DNA from: Magicicada septendecula
Taxonomy: Eukaryota > Arthropoda > Insecta > Hemiptera > Cicadidae
NCBI GenBank assembly: GCA_034769895.1
Contig: JAWRYS010000704.1
Location: 101,002 to 165,001 of the forward strand
Direction of reading: 5' to 3'
Length of the DNA: 64,000 bases
Part shown: in pieces, positions 22,655-32,552 of the stretch
Layout of the letters: each line of letters opens with the position of its first letter
Numbering within the stretch: the stretch's first letter is position 1
The notes under the pieces: generated by a model
What the model was told of the DNA's origin: nothing
Seen by the model: only the letters and a program-made list of their open reading frames with translations
Databases searched by the model: none
Made by a program: the position numbers and the translations under genes

Positions 22655-24838
22655 TTTAACAATAAACGAGTTGTACCCGTTTACGCCCAGCGATGGACGC
22701 CAATTTAACAATAAATTTTGTTATTATCTATTTAATGTCCCGCGTGTGGACGCCAATTTAACATTAATTACTGTGTATTCTCTTTATCTCAGGGTTAAAA
22801 TAATAAATGCTCATTTCTACTGATAACTCTTAAATTTATTCACATTAGTTTGCTATTACTTGTAAATATTAAGATAGCACAAAATTCTACGTACTCATTA
22901 GTACTTGTAAATATATAAAATTAACACATTACCAAAATTTAATACTCATGGCTAAATCGTAAATATCAAACAATAATACATTAATAAAATTGAATACTCA
23001 TTAAATTGTAACTATCAAATACTCATTAAATTGTAAATATCAAAATAATACATTAATAAAATTAGTTATCCAAACTCAATCTAATGGTTGCATATTCATG
23101 ATCATTCATCAATTGCGTTTAGTACTTAAGTAACTTATAATGTTTAGCTTCATCTTATAAATTCTTAATATGAATATCTCTTAAGTTGTTACTATATTTT
23201 GTAATTACGGATTCATTTAGAACTTGGAAATAAACATTACTCCAAACTGATAAACAATGATAATTTTACTTCTACACAAACTTTAGAATCGATTTCTTTA
23301 ATTCCTTTGCGATTACTTTATTGAATTTTATTGTGTGTGGATTCTTTGAGATGACAGACAGTGGATCTAAATTAATTAAGACATGTTTTACTATACTTGG
23401 TATTCGAATATCCAATCACTCGGTAGTTGCGGTGATGTTGATGAAGGTCTCATGTCGCTCGTTCCAGAGTCGTGCAGATAACTCCTCCAGATGATAGATG
23501 GCACTGGATGAATTCCACGATGTCACTCACAGACACTTCACTCACCAACTCCATGCATTCGGATTATAATTTATGAATAAAAGTTAGCGTTGTACACCGA
23601 CATCGTAAATTATTTCAAATCTGAATTATTATTACGCACCTTTGTTGCGGTATGTCTGGTTATTAAGTGTTCATGAATGTAATTTGTGTTGTTAATCGTT
23701 CTTAAAAGTTATTGTTGTAAAGTGTTTTTATACACTGAAATTACATTATTGTCTGATAACTATTTGTTTCAGTTAATGTTCACTGGTAGGCTAATAGTGT
23801 GACTCTACTTCATAGTTCGTTCGCTTGTAATGACTGTATTAATTTTTGTTCTAAGTTCGAAAACTACCTTCTCACAGTGTGTATCGAATTATTCTAAGTT
23901 CGATAAAATGCTAATTTCTCTCGTCACGGACTTCACTCCGATCGCGTCCGAAATTTTGTTAGAACTCCTCTCGCGTCCGTATTTTAGTTAGAACTCCATG
24001 AGCGCGTTCCTGTCTCCTTCCTATATTTTCCTTACCAAATCTCCCACCAGACTTCTGATTCCAACGACGCCGTGTCCTTATTGGTTTCATATTTTTCCCT
24101 CCAAGTCCAAATACCACCTATTTTGTCAAAGGCGTTCTCTGATAGGGCTTCTGGTTCCCCACCAGATTCTTCCCTTGCTTCGTATTTTGAGGTCGTCGAC
24201 ATTTCCAGACAACGCAGCAATAAATTGTATCTGTCGTTTTTTTCTAAAATCTTCAGTGACAACTCTGAGTTTCTCTTCCATTTTCATTGTTTCTTAACTT
24301 CGTCGCTCTGCCGTTATTATCTATTGTTGTTCAAGGGCCTCGCCTACCCTTCTTTGAAAGTTGGTTTTTTCTTTTAATTGCCAGGCAACACCCCATCCTT
24401 GAGTTTGGACGTACTCTCTGCGCTATCGTTTCCAAGTAAGGTCAAAACCCTGTCATCGACCGCTGGAGTCCTTCAAATCAATCCACCCTTCGTCGCTTTC
24501 TCCTGACAGCTGGCGTACACATGTATGCTTGACCATTGTTAAGCCTTTTCTCCTTTAATGGCTCTGTACACATTGTATGTAGTTTTCTATGGAATCAATG
24601 TGTTTTCACAAAAACTGGTGTTCTACGTACCGGGAGCATTGAACTCTGTTCACAGGGTAGGCGTTGTAGCAGCCTAAGAAATTTATGACCTGTCCGTCAC
24701 TACAGGGTGCTTGTTCGTTCCCCTATTGTCCCTTACAAAATATGTTTTCCACACATACACCCTTCGTTATTGCTTTCAGCGACATTCCTTACTGCAAATT
24801 ATAAAATAAAACTTTTCGAAATTTTTGTGTGTGTTATA
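22655..24838 (-). repeat. LTR (5') of the RRM-bearing element
   Basis: Same length as the partner at 16996-19179 and nearly identical. Internal repeats of the end motif at about 22704 and 22757 match those in the other LTR. It carries the promoter for the minus-strand element, but no single TATA box stands out. Confidence 0.9.
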
Positions 24839-24842
24839 ATTT
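24839..24842. repeat. Target duplication ATTT, right
   Basis: Second copy of the 4-bp duplication. The sequence that follows, ATAATTACTG, continues unit 1 as in the uninterrupted units. Confidence 0.85.
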
Positions 24843-25303
24843 ATAATTACTGTATTTTTCAATTATTCTTCTGTCAACTCACTTCTTTCTGTTTTCTTCG
24901 TCACATTCCTTTGGAAACTGAATTTATTCTTGCAACTATTCTAATATTCCTTAAATATTTAATTTCCCTAACAATCCCTAACACATGCATTGGTACAGTT
25001 CAGAGAGGCACTGTTTGGCTTCATACTCTGCTGCCCACACCATATTTTAATATAGTACTGCTGGAATTCATCTACAGTCAGCTATAAAATATAATAATAA
25101 TCTCCTAATAATCTCTTTAATCATTTAATAATAAATATTTGGGAAAAGATTTTTTCTTTGTTGCATTTATTTTTCTTCATTACTATTCTTCATATTTCGT
25201 AATTCCATTTTAATTCCTTAAACATTCGTTGATATTGACTTTGACAGTTATCATTTGTAGTCATTTTTGTTTTCATTTTTGTTGAGATTGTAATGTTAAG
25301 TAC
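24843..25303 (-). repeat. LTR of unit 1, inner part
   Basis: Continuation of the interrupted LTR. The proposed inner end is GTTAAGTAC at 25295-25303, which mirrors the outer end GTACTTAAAC. It is followed by a T-rich run that, on the minus strand, would be a polypurine tract. The inner end is inferred and not proven. Confidence 0.5.
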
Positions 25304-25662
25304 CTTCTTCGTTTTTTTTTTTTTTTTTTTTTTTTTTCTCTGATCACAATATTTTCTAAATAGTTGTTGTGTGATGATCATTATAATTGTATTTTTGACT
25401 AAATACATTCCTTAGCCCCAACTATTCTTCTTCTTATCGTATTTCACTATTTTGGCTGTTTATTTTTCAATGAATTATGTTCATAAATACTCTTTCTTTC
25501 TTGTCTTCTTTAACATTATATTGGTTACATTCAATCGTTTACTGAAATTGTTCCATCATGTGGCAATGTAGTATATATTTTAGGTCATATGATTTTTTTT
25601 TTTTTCTTTATTTTGCATATGTCGATTTGAGGTAATAACTTTTATCTTGGGGTTCCATTCTT

Positions 25663-26090
25663 CATTATTCACAATATTTCTTTATAAACATTAATAATAA
25701 TTATCGCTTTCTTCTGTAATCTTGGGGTTTGTTATTCACACTATTTCTTTATAAACATTAATAATAATTATCGCTTTCTTCGGTAATCTTGGGGTTTGTT
25801 ATTCACACTATTTCTTTATAAACATTAATAATAATTATCGCTTTCTTCTGTAATCTTTAATAAGTTGTTCTTATTATTTTTAGAATTTAGTGGTAGTATT
25901 CAACTCAAATTCTTTTTAAATTCCAAGTAATTTTCTTCAAGACTGGTAATAAGTTGTTCTTATTATTTTTAGAATTTATTCATAATATTCAAATTCAAAT
26001 TCTTTTTAATTCAAAGTATTTTCTCTTCAAAATTGGTAATAAGTTGTTCTTATTATTTTTAGAATTTATTCATAATATTTATTTTTGGAT
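25663..26090. repeat. 67-bp and about 89-bp minisatellites of unit 1
   Basis: Three copies of a 67-bp repeat (core CTTTATAAACATTAATAATA, then a GTAATCTTGGGG segment) run from about 25663 to 25856. About 2.6 copies of a second repeat (core AATAAGTTGTTCTTATTATT, period about 89) follow. Both lie in the non-coding part between gag and the 3' LTR. The other units have four copies of the 67-bp repeat. Confidence 0.85.
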
Positions 26091-26173
26091 TTAGTAAATT
26101 TTTTTTCTTACTAAATTCGTTTTATATATAATAGTTATTTCAAATAATTTTTGTAAGTTGGTCTTACTGTCTT

Positions 26174-26382
26174 TTAGAATTTTGCTGATATATATATGAT
26201 TTCGTTATTACTATTACTGTTTACATGTTTCTGATCCTCTTCCAACAAATCTTCCCTGATATTCTTTAAATAGTGGTTATTAATTATGGTTATTTTACGA
26301 TTACACTTAATTTTATTTATTAGTCGTTGTTCCCCAAGATTACGGTTCAGTGACGGGTATTCATTAATTTTCACTGCCGCTA
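26174..26382 (-). other. Short frame after gag, unit 1
   Basis: A 66-codon frame (starting at GTG; KINEYPSLNRNLGEQR) lies just past the Gag stop, in another frame. In Ty3/gypsy elements pro-pol begins around this point by frameshift or read-through. I see no protease or RT motif in it. It is kept in all units, probably because the units are young, not by selection. Equivalent frames are at 32344-32544, 38515-38715, 44701-44901, 50891-51091, 57076-57276 and 63258-63458. Confidence 0.35.
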
Positions 26383-28151
26383 TTAGTTTAAATGAGGGCT
26401 TACTCCCTCTTCTCTATTTTCATTTTGATTACTGTGTTTATTTTGTACTGTTTCAGTGCGATCCTCCGTATTATGTTCTGCTATCCTATAATTTCCATCA
26501 TGTGGGTAGTTGACTTCATGCCGAGATTGGTCATATTGGTTGTCATATCGGTGACTCCTTGGGTAGTATCGTCGCTGATTACCTTGAGGTCTGGAGTAGA
26601 TATAATTGACGTTATGTCTATAATTATTGGGTCGTCTGTCACCATCTCCTCTATTATTGCGACTATCACGATAATTGTAATTGTTATTGCCGCGATAATT
26701 ATAGTTTCTGGAGTTATTATTCGTGTTTTCATTTTGTGTTCTATTAGTATTAACGTTCTGCGCAGGTCGATTGCGATCGTTATTATGAGAATTGGTTGGT
26801 GGCGCGTTATTATCATACTTCTGATATTTATGATTTAGTATTCTATTTCTTTGGTATTGGTTCTCGTGTTCATAATTCTCCAAGAATTTGGCCATGGCTG
26901 GAATCGTTTTGATTTGACTACACATACGCGCATTTTTTATCCCTTCCTCGTAATGATAGGATAGTTGTATCACCAAACATTCTTCGGGAATTCTGGGCTC
27001 TAAGTTCCGCGCCATACATACTTTTCCTAAAAAGTATGAAGTAGGGGACTGGCCTACATTTGTTTCGTATCGACCGTTACTCAAATTATTCCTAATCATG
27101 TTCTGGGTCGATTCAGACCAATACTTCTCCTTAAATTGTTTTTTGAACTCAGTCATGTCCATTATATCCGGACGCACCGCTGTCCACCAATTATCATAAG
27201 TATCTTTAAACGTTTCATCAATCATGCTTCGTATAATACTCCAGCGATTCTCTCTATTTCTTATGATCACCTCTTCCAATCTCTTTAAAAATTCCATAGG
27301 ATTGCGCTTGTAATTACGAAAATTAATCGATTCTCGGTTCTCATGGTTATTTGTATGACTATGTTGGCATGTCCTATCCCGCCATGAATCTACTTCTTCC
27401 TGTAATTGTAATTCACGTCTACTAATTTCTTCTATTTTATTTTTATTGGTATTGATTTGACCTTCCATACTATTTAAATTGCCATAGACTCTTTCGAATC
27501 GTTCGCCCATGTCTGTCTGTATTTGTGTAATTCCTTCCTTATTCTCTTCCCGTACCTGATGTACTTCGTTTTTAATTGAATCATATTTTCCGACAGTTTC
27601 CTGTTGGATTTCTTCGACCAATGTTTTATTCTCAATTTTTTTGTCATTAATTTTATTCTGTAATTCTTCACGAATCTGTACTATTTTTCGTTAGTTTTTT
27701 CTAGTCCTTCATTTGTTTTGGCTATTTCTAATTTTCTTTCCTCATTATTTTGGTCCACCTTCTGGTTAATTGATACATGAAGATTTTCAATTTTTTCATT
27801 AATTTGCCTTAAATTCTCTTCATGTATTTGTAAGATGTCTTCCTTCATTTGTTTTAAACCCTCATCATTCCTATCTAACCTTTCGTGAATTTGGTTTAAT
27901 CTTTCGTTCATTTGTTTTGAGGTTTCCTTAATTTCCTCATGGGTTTTATCGTATTTTTCCTCCAGTCTCTTTGAGTTTCCCTCCTATCTCTTCGATTTTT
28001 CCAATAGTAGTTTCAACATTTCCTGTATACTCAAGTCTTCCTTTTGGTTAGGCTTATCTGGTTGATCCCCTTGGGCAACTTCTTCAATTATTTCCTTTTC
28101 CTTGTCCGTAATAATTTCAGTTTCCGTTATTTCGTCTGTCTGTTGTTCCAT
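26383..28151 (-). pseudogene. gag region of array unit 1
   Basis: The best-preserved frame (412 codons, 26383-27621) has a coiled coil at residues 1-80. A Gag capsid-like domain follows at about 100-255, with NPMEFLKRLEEVI, the Trp-rich DNWWTAV, FKKQFKEKYWS and NLEPRIPEECLVIQLSYHY. Residues 256-412 form an Asn/Arg/Tyr-rich basic tail without any cysteine, so no CCHC zinc knuckle. The upstream part, to the proposed ATG at 28149-28151, is mostly charged coiled coil. The region is broken, about two breaks. Gag would form the particle that packages element RNA. Identification as Ty3/gypsy-type Gag rests on pattern memory. Confidence 0.7.
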
Positions 28152-28321
28152 TTCACTGTCTGTTATTAGTTCTATTTCCTGTTCTTGTTCATCTATTTCC
28201 TTCTCCGTTTCTCCTGCCCTAATCCTTCATCTACCTCTGGTATGCATGTTTACTCTCCCACAGTTGCCTGCTCTGGTTAAGTAATGTTATTATACTTATA
28301 GTTACTTAACTTAAGCCCTAC

Positions 28322-28339
28322 ACAAGTTGAGCGCCAATT
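28322..28339 (-). promoter_or_regulatory. Primer-binding site, array units
   Basis: On the minus strand the LTR end GTTTAAGTACAA is followed by ATTGGCGCTCAACTTG, a TGG-initiated tRNA primer site. The same sequence stands at every unit junction (about 34492, 40663, 46852, 53039 and 59223). The tRNA is not identified. Confidence 0.6.
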
Positions 28340-31300
28340 TGTACTTAAACCGGGGTGTAGCCGCTACTGTTCAAGCCACGGGATGAAAGCCAATTTGTAC
28401 TTAAACGGGTTTCCTCTCCTTAAAACCCCACTGTTGTATTTGTCAATTTGTTTTGTATTACTTTAATTATATAAATCTCGGAGATATTTGGAGTTGTGGA
28501 ATATATGGATGTAATTAACTAATATTAACTTAACTCTTTAATAATTATCAGTGTTAGTGTGCCTAGAACTTAAACAACTTAATCGTTATTCTACAATTTC
28601 ATCCAACCCTATTATACCTTGAAGAGAGATCTGTCTAAATTCGTAATTTTACGCTCCCTCTTTGGTGTCGGATAATTCTGCTATAAGCGCTGCAGTATCG
28701 GCTCAACGAAACTTATAGGTTATTTCGATGTTTATATTAACCATTTATTCTATACTTATTCAGTTACTTTTTGTTCCCAGTTCACTAACCATACTCCAAA
28801 TAACAAGATTTGACAAATATATAAAGGTTCTTTATTTGTATACTTGATTCACATTAAATAAGATATGTGCTAATTAACATATGCTTGGACTATAGACTTC
28901 AGGTATCGATTGTTGATTATTTTAATCCTTTATTTATATTTGGTTATATATTATGTTTTGATTTGTATTTAATTTATTTCAGGGTGTGAAGGTTCTTGTA
29001 ACTGTGGGGAAGACTAAAAATACATAGATAAGAATGCAAGATTTACAATATTTATGTGTTGTGTATTTAGTATGATTAATATAATATAATTTACCAGACT
29101 CGAACGAAGCAAATCGTGTAGGCGGTTGATCGCTAAATTTACTGTTTTGAATGGTTATGCAGTACGGTTTTCTGTCTTCGGTTTAATAAAAGTAATTCTT
29201 GTCCTGTCCACTTCGGAATACAGCTTCTTGATTGATTTACAGCTCGATTGATGTTTCTTCTGCACCGCCAGGATCCAAATAAGTTCTTCCTTCGGTTGAA
29301 GCAATTAGTGTTGTTCCGTGTATTTGCAAGGTTATAATTTCTGGTGTTGTGATTATTATGAGTTGTGTTACTGTTAATTCTTTCTATTTCTTTAATATCT
29401 CATCAATTCCCTTCGGATATGGGACAGTCCAAGTTCTTTCTTGTAGACTTCAATTATTTACTCTCTATTATCATTTCATATTGTAGTGTTATTTTTGTTT
29501 ATCTGTATTGGTAGTAGACGTAAATATTGTCATTAGAATTTTGTATTTTTATAATAGTATCTGGTAATTTCGAATCTTACAATTAAGTAGATTATTCTTG
29601 GGTTTTTAATCTCATCACTTTCAGTTTATTCAAAGCAATTATTGTCTTGTCCAAAATCAACAACTTCTTGTTCTTATTTTTCGTCCCTAGCAACATATAA
29701 TAATTTCTGCCTTCCACATGTTTTGACTATATAGTGTTTCTTTCATATATTTTTTATCTATTCTTTATCAATTTGCTGTCCTATCGGGATGTAACTTTAC
29801 CGATAGTTGGTTTATTACTTTATACACATATTCTACTGATTTTTTGATATAAGTCCGCTTTTTTTCTTTTTTATTATATTTAATCCACCTTCGATATTAT
29901 ATTTTACCAATCGATATTATGGCATTATGGTATTATTATAATTTGTATAAATTTTATTAAATATTATTATTAATTTAATGTTTTTCTTTTTTTTTCTAGC
30001 TCTTCATAGCGTATTTATTAATTATTATTAATTGATGCACCTAATCTTTATGTTATTAGTGTTTATATAGTATTTTTGCCTGTTAGGCCTTTTATTGTAA
30101 ACTGATCTACCTGTGGTTATGTCTGTTATGCATCTATAGTCCCTTTTATATAAATTCATACATACAATCAAATCTTAATTATTAGCACTTATATAAACAA
30201 TTATTTTTCTATATCTAATAACAATTTTATCTTGATCTCTTGATCACATACAACAGAATTCGAATTTATGAACATTGATTAACTGCCTCACACTTCATTC
30301 TACGACAGTCATTGAATAATACAACTTGTTTCATTATTTTTCATTAACTCAACACATATTTGATATAACATCACATAAACTTTATCATAACATTTTTGTC
30401 ATAAAATAATACTTCTTAACACAAAATTCTTATTTGTTATTACCATAAATTAAGTCATTGTTCATTTTTTTTGTTTTGCTTTTCATTAAACATATATCAT
30501 TAGCTATTATTTATCTTACAGGTTCGTTTACTCTAGTCAATACTACCTTGCATCCTTATTTAATTTTGTCTATGATTATAATTGTAATTATTGGATCTCT
30601 GTTCTATTATGGGGTTAAATATCAATTTGTTTATTATTCTGTGAATCTTCTTTTATGTAACATGAATGCTAGCATTTCTGTTGCGTTACATATGCTTCCC
30701 CTCCTAAAAAAGTTTAGTTTACCTGAATGAAGTTTAGGTCAAATAAACTTGTCTTTTTCACATGCCTTTTCTTCATTTCATGGTTAATGGTTGACGATGG
30801 GATTCTCAATGTAACTTCATTAGACTAGTATTAATACTTTTTTTTATTTAATAACATTTCATCATTTTAATTAACATTCTTGATCATTTTATTTCTGTAA
30901 ACCTTACTTGTTGGTAGTTGGCTACACTATTCACTGATACATTAGTTTTACATCTCTTCTATTTATAATTACTGTATTTTTCAATTATTCTTCTGTCAAC
31001 TCACTTCTTTCTGTTTTCTTCGTCACATTCCTTTGGAAACTGAATTTATTCTTGCAACTATTCTAATATTCCTTAAATATTTAATTTCCCTAACAATCCC
31101 TAACACATGCGTTGGTACAGTTCAGAGAGGCACTGTTTGGCTTCATACTCTGCTGCCCACACCACATTTTAATATAGTACTGCTGGAATTCATCTACAGT
31201 CAGCTATAAAATATAATAATAATCTCCTAATAATCTCTTTAATCATTTAATAATAAATATTTGGGAAAAGATTTTTTCTTTGTTGCATTTATTTTTCTTC

Positions 31301-31413
31301 ATTACTATTCTTCATATTTCGTAATTCCATTTTAATTCCTTAAATATTCGTTGATATTGACTTTGACAGTTATCATTTGTAGTCATTTTTGTTGAGATTG
31401 TAATGTTAAGTAC
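28340..31413 (-). repeat. LTR of unit 2 (inner end inferred)
   Basis: About 3.07 kb from TGTACTTAAAC to GTTAAGTAC. It acts as 5' LTR for unit 1 and 3' LTR for unit 2. A 90-codon hydrophobic frame at 30458-30730 (plus strand) recurs in other units but has no coding support. Confidence 0.55.
30142..30156 (-). promoter_or_regulatory. TATA-like motif in the array LTR
   Basis: On the minus strand the sequence reads TTTATATAAAAGGG, a good TATA box in the element's direction. It is present in units 2-7 (unit 1 has a slightly shorter form). If used, the leader before gag would be long, near 2 kb. Functional use is not shown. Confidence 0.3.
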
Positions 31414-31767
31414 CTTCTTCGTTTTTTTTTTTTTTTTTCTCTGATCACAATATTTTCTAAATAGTTGTTGTGTGATGATCATTATAATTGTATTTTTGAC
31501 TAAATACATTCCTTAGCCCCAACTATTCTTCTTCTTATCGTATTTCACTATTTTGGCTGTTTATTTTTCAATGAATTATGTTCATAAATACTCTTTCTTT
31601 CTTGTCTTCTTTAACATTATATTGGTTACATTCAATCGTTTACTGAAATTGTTCCATCATGTGGCAATGTAGTATATATTTTAGGTCATATGATTTTTTT
31701 TTTTTTTTTCTTTATTTTGCATATGTCGATTTGAGGTAATAACTTTTATCTTGGGGTTCCATTCTTC

Positions 31768-32260
31768 ATTATTCACAATATTTCTTTATAAACATTAATA
31801 ATAATTATCGCTTTCTTCTGTAATCTTGGGGTTTGTTATTCACACTATTTCTTTATAAACATTAATAATAATTATCGCTTTCTTCGGTAATCTTGGGGTT
31901 TGTTATTCACACTATTTCTTTATAAACATTAATAATAATTATCGCTTTCTTCGGTAATCTTGGGGTTTGTTATTCACACTATTTCTTTATAAACATTAAT
32001 AATAATTATCGCTTTCTTCTGTAATCTTTAATAAGTTGTTCTTATTATTTTTAGAATTTAGTGGTAGTATTCAACTCAAATTCTTTTTAAATTCCAAGTA
32101 ATTTTCTTCAAGACTGGTAATAAGTTGTTCTTATTATTTTTAGAATTTATTCATAATATTCAAATTCAAATTCTTTTTAATTCAAAGTATTTTCTCTTCA
32201 AAATTGGTAATAAGTTGTTCTTATTATTTTTAGAATTTATTCATAATATTTATTTTTGGA
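31768..32260. repeat. Minisatellites of unit 2
   Basis: Four 67-bp copies, then about 2.6 copies of the 89-bp repeat. Copies of the 67-bp block differ from one another by single bases (CTGTAATC versus CGGTAATC). Corresponding 67-bp blocks in later units are at about 37938-38200, 44124-44385, 50314-50575, 56498-56760 and 62680-62941. Confidence 0.85.
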
Positions 32261-32552
32261 TTTAGTAAATTTTTTTCTTACTAAATTCGTTTTATATATA
32301 ATAGTTATTTCAAATAATTTTTGTAAGTTGGTCTTACTGTCTTTTAGAATTTTGCTGATATATATATGATTTCGTTATTACTATTACTGTTTACATGTTT
32401 CTGATCCTCTTCCAACAAATCTTCCCTGATATTCTTTAAATAGTGGTTATTAATTATGGTTATTTTACGATTACACTTAATTTTATTTATTAGTCGTTGT
32501 TCCCCAAGATTACGGTTCAGTGACGGGTATTCATTAATTTTCACTGCCTCTA

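Larger units (their letters stand above)
16996..24838 (-). mobile_element. Young LTR retrotransposon carrying an RRM gene
   Basis: A 7843-bp LTR element lies inside the LTR of array unit 1. Both LTRs are 2184 bp, and I found about four differences between them, so the insertion is very recent. The 3475-bp internal region has, in transcription order, a primer-site region starting TTGGCGCC, a Gag-like start, an open frame with an RNA-recognition motif, and about 1.9 kb without coding. No pol domain is recognised, so it must depend on enzymes supplied by another element. It looks whole in structure; the coding part has about one break. The superfamily is probably Ty3/gypsy, by the 4-bp duplication and primer-site type. 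The host-like RRM gene makes it resemble retroviral transduction of a cellular gene. Confidence 0.85.
14374..28339 (-). mobile_element. LTR array unit 1, split by a nested LTR element
   Basis: First unit of the head-to-tail array. Without the nested element and its extra target copy (7847 bp) it is about 6119 bp. The outer edge begins at TGTACTTAAACCGG, directly against hAT-derived DNA, and so marks a true insertion boundary. The LTR occupies 14374-25303 less the nested element. It differs from the inner LTRs of the array at several positions that those share with each other, so it is the most diverged LTR here. The internal region holds a Gag region with about two breaks and no recognisable protease, RT, RNase H or integrase. 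Type is probably Ty3/gypsy, from the Gag pattern. A fossil. Confidence 0.85.

Noticed and set aside
26481-26816. 111-codon minus-strand Ile/Thr-rich frame inside gag
   Set aside because: Out-of-frame shadow of the Gag tail.
26392-26838. 148-codon plus-strand frame, very hydrophobic, repeated in every array unit
   Set aside because: It is antisense to the Asn/Arg/Tyr-rich Gag tail; AAT/TAT-rich codons read backwards give Ile/Val. Its conservation follows from unit identity.
30458-30730. 90-codon plus-strand hydrophobic frame in each LTR
   Set aside because: It lies antisense in a non-coding LTR, is truncated in one unit (48988-49173) and has no family features.
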